Positions 7,734 through 16,777 of a DNA stretch of 64,000 nucleotides are shown piece by piece; the stretch's first letter is position 1, and each line of letters begins with the position of its first letter. The notes under the pieces are model-generated. The model had not been told where the DNA came from, did no database searches, and saw nothing but the letters and a program-made list of their open reading frames with translations. The DNA comes from Eubacterium_B sp034180045. Its GTDB lineage: Bacteria > Bacillota > Clostridia > Peptostreptococcales > Anaerovoracaceae. The stretch lies in NCBI GenBank assembly GCA_034180045.1, contig JAXFOY010000010.1, positions 1 to 64,000 of the forward strand, written 5' to 3'. Position numbers and translations under genes: made by a program.

Positions 7734-9116
7734 ATGAAACAGTATGATATAGTGATAGCAGGTGCCGGCGCTGCCGGTGTATTTATGGCTTATGAGCTTA
7801 CCAAGATAAATAATAACGCAAAAGTTTTGATGATAGATAAGGGGGCTCCTTTAGAAAAGCGCCTTTGTCCCATCAAAGCGGGAAAAACTCCTAAGTGTAT
7901 AAAGTGCTCTCCCTGTCACATTATGAACGGCTATGGTGGTGCAGGTACTCTTTCGGACGGAAAATATAATATAACGACTCAGTTTGGTGGGGAACTTCAC
8001 AAATACATAGGTGAAAAAGAAGCTATGGAACTTATGGAATATGTTGATAGTGTACTTTGCTCTATGGGTGGGGATGAAGCAAAGCTTTTTTCTACAGCAA
8101 ATAAGGCGTTAAAGACAGAATGTCTAAAATATGACCTGCATCTTCTTGAAGCGAAAGTAAGGCACCTCGGAACAGATAGAAATGTAAGGATTTTAGGAAA
8201 GATATTCGATTACATAAATCAGCGTATAGATACTCTCTTTTATACCGATATAGAAGATGTAGTTCGGGATGAAAACGGGCTTTTCCATGTAATTACAAAA
8301 AACGAAGAATTTGTATGTAGGGACATGATTTTGGCGACGGGTCGCTCGGGCTCAAAGTGGGTGTCAAAGATTTGTACAGCTTTTGGCATAGAACAAAAGA
8401 AAAATCGTGTAGACATAGGTGTCAGAGTAGAACTGCCCGCGGAAATTTTCAAGCATATTACAGATGATGTTTACGAAAGCAAGATTGTATATAAAACAAA
8501 GCAGTACGGAGATTTGGTAAGGACTTTTTGCATGAATCCATATGGTGAGGTGGTATCGGAAAACACCAATGGAATTGTAACTGTTAACGGACACAGCTAT
8601 GCAGACGAAAGCCTTTTGACTAATAACACAAACTTTGCTCTATTGGTATCAAACAGCTTTACCGAACCGTTTGAGGACAGTAATGAGTACGGCGAGTCCA
8701 TCGCAAGACTATCGAATATGTTGGGCGGGGGTGTACTTATGCAAAGGTTCGGAGACTTAGTTAAGGGGCGAAGAAGCAGCGAAAGAAGAATGGAAAAATG
8801 CTTTACCGTGCCGACTTTGAATGCGACGGCAGGAGATTTGTCTCTGGTGATTCCGAAGCGCCAGCTCGATGATATAATCGAGATGATATACGCGCTGGAT
8901 AAGATAGCGCCGGGAACCGCAAATGAAGACACTTTGCTATATGGAGTTGAGGTAAAATTCTATAATTCAAAGGTTATAGTCGACAGTAATCTTGAAACCT
9001 CCGTCAAAGGCTTGTATGCACTCGGTGACGGTTCCGGAGTGACACACTCATTATCGCAGGCAAGTGCCAGCGGTGTTCTTGTTGCGCGAATCCTGGCGAA
9101 GAAATATAGCGGCTGA
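7734..9116 (+). CDS. FAD-dependent oxidoreductase (COG2509-like)
   Basis: A 460-residue flavoprotein with an N-terminal FAD-binding Rossmann motif (IVIAGAGAAGVFMAYEL, residues 5-21) and the matching C-terminal FAD motif (GLYALGDGSGVTHSLSQASASG). Between them sits a Cys-containing segment (LCPIKAGKTPKCIKCSPC; residues about 45-62) and NGYGGAGTLSDGKYN, both typical of the uncharacterised FAD-utilising dehydrogenases of COG2509. The substrate is unknown. The Cys cluster may be redox-active or bind a metal (inference). AAGGGAAGAGAAG precedes the start. It has no operon partner, being bounded by terminators on both sides. Confidence 0.85.
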   Translation: MKQYDIVIAGAGAAGVFMAYELTKINNNAKVLMIDKGAPLEKRLCPIKAGKTPKCIKCSPCHIMNGYGGAGTLSDGKYNITTQFGGELHKYIGEKEAMELMEYVDSVLCSMGGDEAKLFSTANKALKTECLKYDLHLLEAKVRHLGTDRNVRILGKIFDYINQRIDTLFYTDIEDVVRDENGLFHVITKNEEFVCRDMILATGRSGSKWVSKICTAFGIEQKKNRVDIGVRVELPAEIFKHITDDVYESKIVYKTKQYGDLVRTFCMNPYGEVVSENTNGIVTVNGHSYADESLLTNNTNFALLVSNSFTEPFEDSNEYGESIARLSNMLGGGVLMQRFGDLVKGRRSSERRMEKCFTVPTLNATAGDLSLVIPKRQLDDIIEMIYALDKIAPGTANEDTLLYGVEVKFYNSKVIVDSNLETSVKGLYALGDGSGVTHSLSQASASGVLVARILAKKYSG

Positions 9117-9181
9117 ACCGGTAGCCGAACAGGAAGTGGCTAAGACTTTGCTATAATAGCTTATAAAATATGTAAAATAAT

Positions 9182-9208
9182 ACCCCGAAGACATTTCGGG
9201 GTGTTTTT
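9182..9208 (+). terminator. Intrinsic terminator after the flavoprotein gene
   Basis: ACCCCGAA (9182-9189), loop GACAT, TTCGGGGT (9195-9202), followed by GTTTTT. A second weaker hairpin, TTTATCAG/CTGATAAA (9239-9246/9258-9265), lies between this and the end of the convergent histidine kinase gene. Confidence 0.85.
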
Positions 9209-9276
9209 ATGAGTCTGCCAGTTGCTGAATTTATTTAATTTATCAGGTTAAGTAAAGCTGATAAACTGCCCGGAGC

Positions 9277-10977
9277 TTATTCGGCTTTTTTCATATACAC
9301 AGTTGCTTTGAACAAATCGCCGTCGATTTTGATTTCAAATTTACCCTGCATAAGCTTGATGAGATCTCTGGCAATGGTAAGTCCCAGACCGCTTCCGTCG
9401 GTATTTCTTGAGGCATCACCGCGCTGGAATCTCTCCATAAGTTCATCAGGACTGATGTTAAGCTGCATGCTGGAGATGTTTTTTACTTCAAGAGCAAAAT
9501 ATGAGCCTGCATCATATACATCGAGATAGGCCCTGCTTCCGGGTACGGAATACTTGGAAACATTGGTTAGCAGATTATCTATAACTCTCCAAAGTTGCTC
9601 GCCGTCTGCCATTACATACGCATTTTCGAGCCTTGTATTCATTACGGGAGTTATATTGTTTTTGATGAATATATCGGAAACTTCCGCCACTGCTTGGCTT
9701 GCCAGAGATATTATTTCGAGCTTTGTCAGCTCTACGGGTATATCGCCGCTGGAGGCCTTTGCCGCCTCGAATAAGTCTTCTGTAAGCTTGGAAAGCCTTT
9801 GAGTTTTGTCTGTGATTATCTTTAGGTATTCAGGCGCTCTTTCACTATCGAGTCCCTCGTGCTTAAGCAAGTCAAGATATGAAATCATAGAAGTTAGAGG
9901 TGTTCTCAAATCGTGGGAAACATGGGATATAAGCTCAGTCTTCATCTTTTGGTTGTGAAGCTTGTTGCCTACCGCAATTTCCTGTGCGTTTGCTATGGAA
10001 TTGACATCTTCGGAAAGTTTGTCTATTTCACCATTTCCGTTTATCGGAATTTTATATTCGATATTGCCGTTCTTTACTTCTCTTATACCTTTTTTTAACG
10101 CTGCGTACTTTGCCATTTCACTCGGAACGAAAGCGAAGATGAATATTAAAACGACAAAGGCGCCATAACCGGTTGCAGAGATAACCGTAATCAGAATCAA
10201 CATGATCATTACCTTTGCAAAGCTGTGCTCGCAGCCGTTTGCTTTGTGGTAGAGATATAGCCAAATTGAACCGAGAAAAGTCTTTTTCCAAAAGGTTCCG
10301 CTCTTTATTTTCTTTGCTATGGAGTGGACAATCATTATATCAACAAAGAATACAAAAAATGCAGCAAGCACTCCTACAACGAGCTGTACCCAGTGCGGTT
10401 CAAAGAAAAATTCTCCGTTATCATAAGTGTAAACGGAATCTTGAATGAAACTTTTGACGTCGCCGTTAGTCGGATCTATATCACTGATTTTTTTGAGCAT
10501 AATTGAAATAGGTTTGTCGAGAAGATGACTTCGGTAAATCCATGTGTGGAGAAGCCAGTTGGATAAGTCGAGCAGTATTATGGAGACTATGCCGATGAAT
10601 ACTTGAATTTCGGTAAAAATCCTGTCAAACCAATTTAACTTGATATTCCCTTTATTATCAAATTCCCCCGCCTTTATTATGGAAGGGATTAAGGTGAGCG
10701 GCACCAGCACCAGAGAAGGAATCATGATTATCCATGGAACACCAAGATACCTGTCTGCGTGTATATCGGAAGCTTTAAGATTTATATCTCCAGCATAGAA
10801 AACGGCATTAAATACATTGGAGATTGAGATAATAGCAATAGCCAGAACAAAGACAAGCGTAATGGACAGTATAAATACCACAGTTGAAGCTATGTATATA
10901 GTGCGCCTTTGCCTATTTATATTATTTAATGTTTCGGAATCCGTTTTTTCAAAATCCGTAAATTTGGTTTGTAGCAT
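9277..10977 (-). CDS. Membrane sensor histidine kinase (orphan)
   Basis: A 566-residue two-component sensor. An N-terminal block of about five or six hydrophobic segments covers roughly residues 28-290, with a loop of about 60 residues between the third and fourth. A HAMP-like linker follows (KNGNIEYKIPINGNGEIDKL), then the HisKA phosphoacceptor (SHVSHDLRTPLTSM, His near residue 355) and the HATPase domain with an N-box (DNLLTNVSKYS) and G-boxes (DGSGLGLTIARDLI). No response regulator gene is adjacent, so its partner must lie elsewhere. It is divergent from the thioesterase gene. The signal sensed cannot be read from the sequence. Confidence 0.9.
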   Translation of the reverse strand: MLQTKFTDFEKTDSETLNNINRQRRTIYIASTVVFILSITLVFVLAIAIISISNVFNAVFYAGDINLKASDIHADRYLGVPWIIMIPSLVLVPLTLIPSIIKAGEFDNKGNIKLNWFDRIFTEIQVFIGIVSIILLDLSNWLLHTWIYRSHLLDKPISIMLKKISDIDPTNGDVKSFIQDSVYTYDNGEFFFEPHWVQLVVGVLAAFFVFFVDIMIVHSIAKKIKSGTFWKKTFLGSIWLYLYHKANGCEHSFAKVMIMLILITVISATGYGAFVVLIFIFAFVPSEMAKYAALKKGIREVKNGNIEYKIPINGNGEIDKLSEDVNSIANAQEIAVGNKLHNQKMKTELISHVSHDLRTPLTSMISYLDLLKHEGLDSERAPEYLKIITDKTQRLSKLTEDLFEAAKASSGDIPVELTKLEIISLASQAVAEVSDIFIKNNITPVMNTRLENAYVMADGEQLWRVIDNLLTNVSKYSVPGSRAYLDVYDAGSYFALEVKNISSMQLNISPDELMERFQRGDASRNTDGSGLGLTIARDLIKLMQGKFEIKIDGDLFKATVYMKKAE

Positions 10978-11038
10978 GAGCTGTAATCCCCTTTTATGTT
11001 CGAATATATAATTTCTTTATACCTATACTGAAAATATA

Positions 11039-11063
11039 GTACACTTTTATTACAAAAGTATAC
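11039..11063. promoter_or_regulatory. Inverted repeat between histidine kinase and thioesterase genes
   Basis: GTACACTTTT (11039-11048) and AAAAGTATAC (11054-11063) form an inverted repeat with one mismatch and a 5-bp spacer. It lies in the 174-bp AT-rich divergent intergenic region. The position suits an operator controlling one or both genes; no regulator is identified. Confidence 0.4.
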
Positions 11064-11151
11064 ATATATTTCTAAAGAATTTATTACTTTTATATTTTAA
11101 TTTTGATGATATAATTAATTTGAACAATATTTAATGGAATTGAGGATGAAA

Positions 11152-11544
11152 ATGAATTTAGGAATAAAGAATAAGATTAGAAGAAAAGTTACAGATGAGC
11201 TGACGGCCAAAGCGATGGGAAGCGGTACTTTAGATGTATTTGCTACACCTGCTATGATAGCTTTGATGGAAGAAACCGCACATACTTCAGTGGGAGCGGA
11301 ACTTGAACAGGGACAGGGAAGTGTCGGGACAATGATAAAGGCGGAGCATCTTGCGGCAACGCCTGTGGGAATGGTGGTTGAATGCGAAAGTGAATTGATA
11401 GAGATTGACGGCAGAAAGCTCGTATTCAAAATAACAGCTACAGACGAATGCGGTCTTATAGGTAAGGCTGTGCACGAGCGTTTTATCATAGACGATGAGA
11501 AATTTTTGACAAAGGCAAAAGCTAAACTTAACGTGGAGCGCTGA
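11152..11544 (+). CDS. FlK-like hotdog-fold thioesterase
   Basis: Small acyl-CoA thioesterase of the fluoroacetyl-CoA thioesterase (FlK) family, single hotdog domain of about 130 residues. Counting from the ATG at 11152, the residues equivalent to the FlK triad are visible: Thr32 (FATPAM), Glu40 (ALMEET) and His66 (AEHLAATPVG). An upstream in-frame ATG at 11134 is less likely, because GAGG sits six bases before 11152. The substrate is unlikely to be fluoroacetyl-CoA; in fermenters such proteins probably hydrolyse short-chain or mis-charged acyl-CoAs (inference). The HD-domain gene follows after 37 bp. Confidence 0.82.
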   Translation: MNLGIKNKIRRKVTDELTAKAMGSGTLDVFATPAMIALMEETAHTSVGAELEQGQGSVGTMIKAEHLAATPVGMVVECESELIEIDGRKLVFKITATDECGLIGKAVHERFIIDDEKFLTKAKAKLNVER

Positions 11545-11581
11545 TTCCGAGGCTTAAGTATGGATGTTATGGAGGAATATT

Positions 11582-12127
11582 ATGGGGCAATTATTCGGCA
11601 GTTCCCGTAAGAATGGTGTCGCAGAGAGGGCAGAGAGGATGGCGGTCGCTGCAATAACGGAAAAGATGATTGCGTTCTTTGAAGGAGACCTTCATGAGAT
11701 TAATCACTTTCTGAAAGTGTGGGCATATGCTAAAACTATAGGGGAACTCGAATCACTCAACGCGGAGTCTCAATACATTCTTGAAGTTTCGGCAATTATA
11801 CATGATATTGCCTGCCCGCTGTGCCGCAAGAAATACGGAAATGCAGACGGAAAGCACCAAGAAGAGGAAAGCGAACCGTTGGTTACCGAATTTCTACAAG
11901 GGTGTGGGTTGACGGAAAAGCAGACTGAAAGAATAGTGTATCTGGTCAGCCATCATCATACTTATACAAATGTCAACTCAAGGGAGTATCAAATTCTTCT
12001 GGAGGCTGATTATCTTGTAAATGCCGAGGAGCTGCGGTATTCTTCCGAGAGCATAGCTAATGCGCGAAACCATATTTTCAAAACGAAATCCGGAAAAACA
12101 TTGCTTAAAAGCATGTACAGGGTGTAA
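11582..12127 (+). CDS. HD-domain phosphohydrolase-like protein
   Basis: About 181 residues with the metal-dependent HD signature: an upstream His (HEINHFLKVW), the HD dyad (SAIIHDIACPLC, about residue 78) and later HHHTY (about residue 126). Related Firmicutes proteins are annotated simply as HD-domain proteins; the nucleotide or phosphate substrate is unknown. TGGAGGAATATT before the ATG at 11582 supports that start over the in-frame ATG at 11564. Two cysteines in ACPLC next to the HD dyad are a local feature. It is convergent with mutM, 14 bp apart. Confidence 0.8.
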   Translation: MGQLFGSSRKNGVAERAERMAVAAITEKMIAFFEGDLHEINHFLKVWAYAKTIGELESLNAESQYILEVSAIIHDIACPLCRKKYGNADGKHQEEESEPLVTEFLQGCGLTEKQTERIVYLVSHHHTYTNVNSREYQILLEADYLVNAEELRYSSESIANARNHIFKTKSGKTLLKSMYRV

Positions 12128-12141
12128 AAACATCATTGACT

Positions 12142-13002
12142 TTACAGCTGGCAATTAGGGCAGAAACATGCGCTTCTTCCTGAAATTGTCAGTTTTTCTA
12201 TTTTTTGACCGCAAATCTTACATTCTTTGCCGGCTCTTTGATAAACAAACATGGTGTCTAAGTCGGAGTATTGGTTTGAGGCGCCGCTTATGAATTTTTC
12301 GATGGCTATACTGTTTGCTGTGATTGCCTGCTTTATCACCGTAGGAATCGCCTTATGCAGAGCGCTTATTTGGGATTTCGAAAGCTGAGAACATGGACTG
12401 TCGGGGCGCACATGTGCCTGAAAGAGGATTTCGTCGGAGTAAATGTTACCGATTCCGGACACTATAGTTTGGTCGAGAAGTGCTGTTTTTACGGCTCTGG
12501 ATGTAGCTGATAATTTATTGTACAAGTATTCCATGCTAAGATTTTCGGAAACGGCTTCTACTCCGAGTTTTCCTATACCGCTTTCGAGATAATTTTCATC
12601 TTTGCCGAACAACCAAAGTCTGCCGAATTTTCTCCGGTCGCAGAAATAAAGCTTAGATGAATTGCCGTCTTTATTTTTCAAATCAAATTCGATTCGGGTG
12701 TGTTCGGGTAAATCTATTTGTTCCTTGAAACCGGCTTTTGAGGGGAATTCCGCATACACTAAATTTCCTGTCATTCGAAGGTGAATGACAAGTTTGAATG
12801 ATTTTTCCAGACTGAGTATTAAATATTTACCGACTCTGTCAATCTTATTTATCTTCAGCCCCCGGATTAGGGAATTAAAGGCTTCAACAGAAGGTCGCGC
12901 TATGGAAGTTCTGTTAAATATCTCGGTCTTCAATATTTTATTGTTTAATATTCGCTTTGAAAGCATGGTTTTGACCGCTTCAACTTCCGGTAATTCAGGC
13001 AT
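12142..13002 (-). CDS. mutM: Formamidopyrimidine-DNA glycosylase
   Basis: Bifunctional base-excision repair enzyme removing 8-oxoguanine and formamidopyrimidines, with AP-lyase activity through the N-terminal proline. The mature N-terminus PELPEVE carries the catalytic Pro and Glu. The helix-two-turn-helix region contains DQTIVSGIGNIYSDEILF. The C-terminal zinc finger is CKIC followed by CFCPNC. The 286-residue length is normal. GGAGGC precedes the start on the minus strand. Confidence 0.96.
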   Translation of the reverse strand: MPELPEVEAVKTMLSKRILNNKILKTEIFNRTSIARPSVEAFNSLIRGLKINKIDRVGKYLILSLEKSFKLVIHLRMTGNLVYAEFPSKAGFKEQIDLPEHTRIEFDLKNKDGNSSKLYFCDRRKFGRLWLFGKDENYLESGIGKLGVEAVSENLSMEYLYNKLSATSRAVKTALLDQTIVSGIGNIYSDEILFQAHVRPDSPCSQLSKSQISALHKAIPTVIKQAITANSIAIEKFISGASNQYSDLDTMFVYQRAGKECKICGQKIEKLTISGRSACFCPNCQL

Positions 13003-13198
13003 AACAGCCGGCCTCCTATCATCTATTTACTTTCTACTTTGATATTAACATATATTGTCAAAAATGTGCAGAGGATATATGAATATAAAGCATGGGCAGG
13101 ATATTTACAGAAAAAATAATTGTGTTTAATTGTTATTTCAAAGATGGTATTATATTTAAGATGGCTTGTGTTGTCACAAAATATAGGAGATAGCTTTG

Positions 13199-14473
13199 AT
13201 GGATAATTTTTTTAGAGAAAAAAATGATATTTTAGACGCAGCTTGCGAGGCATACGAACTTTTTTCTTCAGGTGAAGAGGCATGTAAAACGCAAAGGAAG
13301 CAGACTGAAGTTTTGATAGATAAATTGAATACGAAAAGCATAACGCTATCGGTTATAGGGCAGTTCAAAAGAGGAAAAAGCACGCTGAGCAACTGTATTC
13401 TCGGTAAGTCTTTTATGCCCGTGGGAATAGTTCCTATTACATCTGCGGTTACAAAGGTTGTCTATGGTGATGAAGATGCGAAAGTATATTTTGAAAATGG
13501 TGAAATTAAGCCTGTTGCGATTAAGCAGCTCTCTGAATACATAAGTGAACAGAAAAATTCGAACAATGAGCTTGGGGTAAAAGAAGTTGTCATTCAGACC
13601 AAATCAGACTTTCTGAGTAAAGGTATATGCTATGTGGATACTCCCGGCGTAGGCTCTTTTCATAAAAACAATACGGATGTTGCATACGACTATATGAAGG
13701 AAAGCGATGCCGTCATCTTCCTGCTTTCAGTAGACAGTCCTATAAATCAAATAGAAATAGATTTTTTGCAAAGTGCCGGAGAATATGCAGGGAAATTTTA
13801 TTTCGTTGTCAACAAGACGGATACGGTGAGCAAGGATGATTTGGATGCATATTTGTCATATTGTGAAAGCCTTTTGAGCAAAATAATGAAAAGCGATGAG
13901 ATTAAACTTATACCTGTCAGCGCAAAGACGGGTGCAGGTGTAGATAATCTGAAAAATATGATTCTGGTTGATTGCAAGAGGTCAATCAGGGAGATAATGC
14001 AAGAGTCTACTCGCAAGAAGCTGACGGACATAATCGCATCTGCGATGAAAGAATTGAATTTTTATTGGAAAGCTATGACGATGTCGTATGAGGATTTAGA
14101 CGATCAGTTTGCGGCATTGCGTGAATACATAGATGAACAAAGGGCGACAGCTACAGAAACTCAAAGTATGTTCGAAGTGAAATTAAATGAACTCAAACTC
14201 GGATTATCCAAAAAGATTTTGGAACTTTTCAACATGGAATACAGCTTTGAAATAGAGGAACTGGGAATAGACTCATTTGTCATGGAAAAGGAAGAATACT
14301 TGGAAAAAGTGGATGAGATATGTGAGAATATACAGAGTGTATTATCATCGGTACTTCTTTATCGAGAAGAAAATGCCTATGTAGTAATTCGCAGGATAGA
14401 AAACATTAATCGTATTACCAGAAGGCTGCGCTCGCTGAAGAACAGAGTCGAAAATATGAAACTCGATTACTAA
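13199..14473 (+). CDS. Dynamin-like/BDLP-type GTPase
   Basis: A 424-residue large GTPase. The GTP-binding motifs are clear: G1 GQFKRGKSTL (about residue 55), G2 threonine in PITSAVT, G3 DTPGVGS (about residue 150), G4 NKTD (about residue 203) and G5 SAK. The remaining 180 residues are predicted helical with heptad-like stretches, typical of the stalk of bacterial dynamin-like proteins, but no membrane paddle is obvious. It probably acts at membranes (inference). An in-frame TTG sits just upstream, but the ATG at 13199 is nine bases after AGGAGA. It stands alone. Confidence 0.85.
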   Translation: MDNFFREKNDILDAACEAYELFSSGEEACKTQRKQTEVLIDKLNTKSITLSVIGQFKRGKSTLSNCILGKSFMPVGIVPITSAVTKVVYGDEDAKVYFENGEIKPVAIKQLSEYISEQKNSNNELGVKEVVIQTKSDFLSKGICYVDTPGVGSFHKNNTDVAYDYMKESDAVIFLLSVDSPINQIEIDFLQSAGEYAGKFYFVVNKTDTVSKDDLDAYLSYCESLLSKIMKSDEIKLIPVSAKTGAGVDNLKNMILVDCKRSIREIMQESTRKKLTDIIASAMKELNFYWKAMTMSYEDLDDQFAALREYIDEQRATATETQSMFEVKLNELKLGLSKKILELFNMEYSFEIEELGIDSFVMEKEEYLEKVDEICENIQSVLSSVLLYREENAYVVIRRIENINRITRRLRSLKNRVENMKLDY

Positions 14474-14536
14474 TTGAATCACACAATAAATTTGCAATTT
14501 TATTGGTTAAAAAAACAAAATTTATAATAAAACCTT

Positions 14537-14565
14537 TTGCACTGCTCCCGGACTTGTGGTAGAAT
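14537..14565 (+). promoter_or_regulatory. Promoter of the opp operon
   Basis: TTGCAC (14537-14542), 17-bp spacer, TAGAAT (14560-14565). Transcription would begin near 14572, leaving a leader of about 185 nt before oppB. The leader contains the perfect inverted repeat listed separately. Confidence 0.65.
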
Positions 14566-14703
14566 TGTAAACGGTTTTATTTTTTATAGTAGTGTTCTTT
14601 TACGCAATAAAGTAATAAAGAAATTTATTTTTTTTTGTTAGAGAAAACGGGATATGTGATGAAATTATGTTGCGTGACACGAAAAAATAAGGTATTATTA
14701 AAG

Positions 14704-14723
14704 TTAATCATATATGTGATTAA
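14704..14723. promoter_or_regulatory. Perfect 7-6-7 inverted repeat in the opp leader
   Basis: TTAATCA (14704-14710), spacer TATATG, TGATTAA (14717-14723). It lies about 35 bp upstream of the oppB start codon. The symmetry suits a dimeric repressor, and its location downstream of the predicted promoter would permit a transcriptional roadblock. Confidence 0.45.
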
Positions 14724-14757
14724 TGTGACTAAACCAAAAGGAAAAGGTGAAAAGATA

Positions 14758-15687
14758 ATGAATTCTAGGACTTTGCTATATATCCTAAAGAGGATATTAA
14801 TTGCAATTGTGACTGTGTGGATTGTAATCACCATTACTTTTTTTGTAATGAGATTAGTTCCGGGGGGACCGTTCGTTGGCGAGAAAGCCGCTTCTCCACA
14901 GGTTCAGGCGCAGCTTGCGGCAAAATATGGGCTTGATAAGCCTGTTATGGAACAGTATTCCACATATTTGAAGGGGATAGTGACTGAGTTTGATTTCGGT
15001 CCTTCGCTAAAACAAAGAGGAAGACAGGTAATTGATGTACTGACCGACGGACTCTCCGTTTCTATTAAACTTGGATTTACGGCTGCCTGTTTTGCATTGC
15101 TGACGGGTGTGCTTCTCGGTGCACTTGCGGCACTTAAGCGAAACAAGCTTGTAGATAAGGTCATAATGGTTTTGACTACAGCCGCGGTATCTATGCCTTC
15201 GTTTATAATGGGTGTATTCTTATTGATTGCATTCTCCATTAAGCTCGGGTGGTTTCCGGCAAATGGAGATTCGGCAGGAGGTCTTGTTTTACCCGTTATA
15301 ACTTTGATGCTGTACCCTATGGCATATATCACTCGTTTAACAAGGTCATCCATGCTTGATGTCCTTGGACAGGACTATATTCGTACGGCAAAAGCAAAGG
15401 GTGTTTCTAACAGAAATATCATCTTAGGGCATGCTCTTAAGAATTCTCTTATACCGGTTATAACATATTTCGGACCTATGCTTGCATACATCGTAACAGG
15501 ATCGCTTGTTGTCGAGAAAATTTTTGCAGTGCCCGGTCTTGGACGCGCATTTGTAAACAGTATCACAGGTCGTGACTATCCTTTGATAATGGGAACCACG
15601 ATTATTCTTGCAACACTTATAGTTGTGATGAACCTCGTCAGCGATATACTTTACAAAATTGCAGATCCGCGAATCACATTGGAATAG
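14758..15687 (+). CDS. oppB: Oligopeptide ABC transporter permease OppB
   Basis: Inner-membrane permease subunit of the peptide importer. The 309-residue protein from the ATG at 14758 has six predicted membrane helices, the DppB/OppB N-terminal region (RTLLYILKRILIAIVTVWIV; FVMRLVPGGPF) and the EAA-loop region contacting the ATPases (DYIRTAKAKGVSNRNIILGHALKN). An in-frame TTG at 14635 would add 41 residues without a ribosome binding site, so I reject it; AAAAGGTG lies before 14758. First gene of oppB-oppC-oppD-oppF-oppA. Confidence 0.93.
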   Translation: MNSRTLLYILKRILIAIVTVWIVITITFFVMRLVPGGPFVGEKAASPQVQAQLAAKYGLDKPVMEQYSTYLKGIVTEFDFGPSLKQRGRQVIDVLTDGLSVSIKLGFTAACFALLTGVLLGALAALKRNKLVDKVIMVLTTAAVSMPSFIMGVFLLIAFSIKLGWFPANGDSAGGLVLPVITLMLYPMAYITRLTRSSMLDVLGQDYIRTAKAKGVSNRNIILGHALKNSLIPVITYFGPMLAYIVTGSLVVEKIFAVPGLGRAFVNSITGRDYPLIMGTTIILATLIVVMNLVSDILYKIADPRITLE

Positions 15688-15697
15688 AGAGGGCATA

Positions 15698-16762
15698 ATG
15701 GATAATATCAGCAAAAAATTTAGCATGCAGGTAGATATGAGCGATTTCATCCCTGCGACGCCTGAAGAAAAGGCATATATGGTGCAGATGAGAGAATCAA
15801 CTACATTTTTTAAGGATGGAGTTAGGCGCCTGATTAAGAATAAAGTAGCTCTTATCAGCTTTATAATAATAGTTGTGATTACGGTAGCATCTATTGCGCT
15901 GCCGTTTTTCTGGCCATATTCATTCGAAAAGCAGCTTGGCGTTAACAAGGGAGAGCCTGTGGACGCAAGCTATAACAATATAGCACCTATGGAATATGGA
16001 AGAACGGAACAGATGAAGATAGATAAGGGAGAAAAGGTCTTTCCACATATCTTCGGAACGGATGAACACGGCAGAGATTACTTCATCCGTGTAGTATACG
16101 GTACGAGAATTTCACTTGCGGTAGGCTTTTTTGCCAGCATTATAGTGCTTGTCATAGGTATGACGATAGGTTCTATAGCAGGATATGTAGGCGGCAAGGT
16201 AGATATGATTTTGATGAGAATTGTCGATGTCATATATTCACTTCCGGATATGCTTATGGTAATACTGCTTGCTTCTGTACTTAAGGTAGCCTTGAACGGC
16301 TTGTTGCAAGGAACTATTTTAGAAAAACTGGGAACTAATATAGTGAGTCTATTTGTCGTATTCGCTTTGCTATATTGGGTATCTATGGCAAGACTTATAA
16401 GAGGACAGATTCTTTCTCTAAGAGAACAGGAATATGTTTTGGCGGCTCAGGCGACAGGAGCAAAGCCGAGATGGATAATCAAAAAACACCTAATTCCGAA
16501 TTGCATAAGCGTCGTTGTTATTTCAACGGCTTTGCAGATTCCAAGCGCCATATTTACAGAGAGCTTCCTTTCGTTCTTAGGTCTTGGTGTAAATGCACCT
16601 ATGCCGTCGCTCGGTTCTCTGGCATCAGAAGCGCTAAACGGAATTACATCGTATCCGTCACACCTCATATTTCCGGCAGTCGTTATTTCTTTAATCGTTC
16701 TTTCCCTAAACCTTTTCGGCGATGGATTGCGCGATGCATTTGATCCTAAATTAAACGCCTAA
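15698..16762 (+). CDS. oppC: Oligopeptide ABC transporter permease OppC
   Basis: Second permease of the peptide importer, 354 residues. A hydrophilic N-terminal region precedes the first membrane helix (VALISFIIIVVITVASIALPF). The family motif FGTDEHGRDYFIRVVYGTRISL and the EAA loop (EQEYVLAAQATGAKPRWIIKKH) are visible. The ATG at 15698 is preceded by GAGAGGG; in-frame codons further upstream fall inside oppB and are less likely. Compared with E. coli OppC there is a longer periplasmic loop after helix 1 (about residues 75-125). Confidence 0.92.
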   Translation: MDNISKKFSMQVDMSDFIPATPEEKAYMVQMRESTTFFKDGVRRLIKNKVALISFIIIVVITVASIALPFFWPYSFEKQLGVNKGEPVDASYNNIAPMEYGRTEQMKIDKGEKVFPHIFGTDEHGRDYFIRVVYGTRISLAVGFFASIIVLVIGMTIGSIAGYVGGKVDMILMRIVDVIYSLPDMLMVILLASVLKVALNGLLQGTILEKLGTNIVSLFVVFALLYWVSMARLIRGQILSLREQEYVLAAQATGAKPRWIIKKHLIPNCISVVVISTALQIPSAIFTESFLSFLGLGVNAPMPSLGSLASEALNGITSYPSHLIFPAVVISLIVLSLNLFGDGLRDAFDPKLNA

Positions 16763-16777
16763 GAAGGGAGTATAGTA

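Noticed and set aside
16375..16743. 122-codon frame within oppC
   Set aside because: Different frame of the same strand inside a well-supported permease gene.
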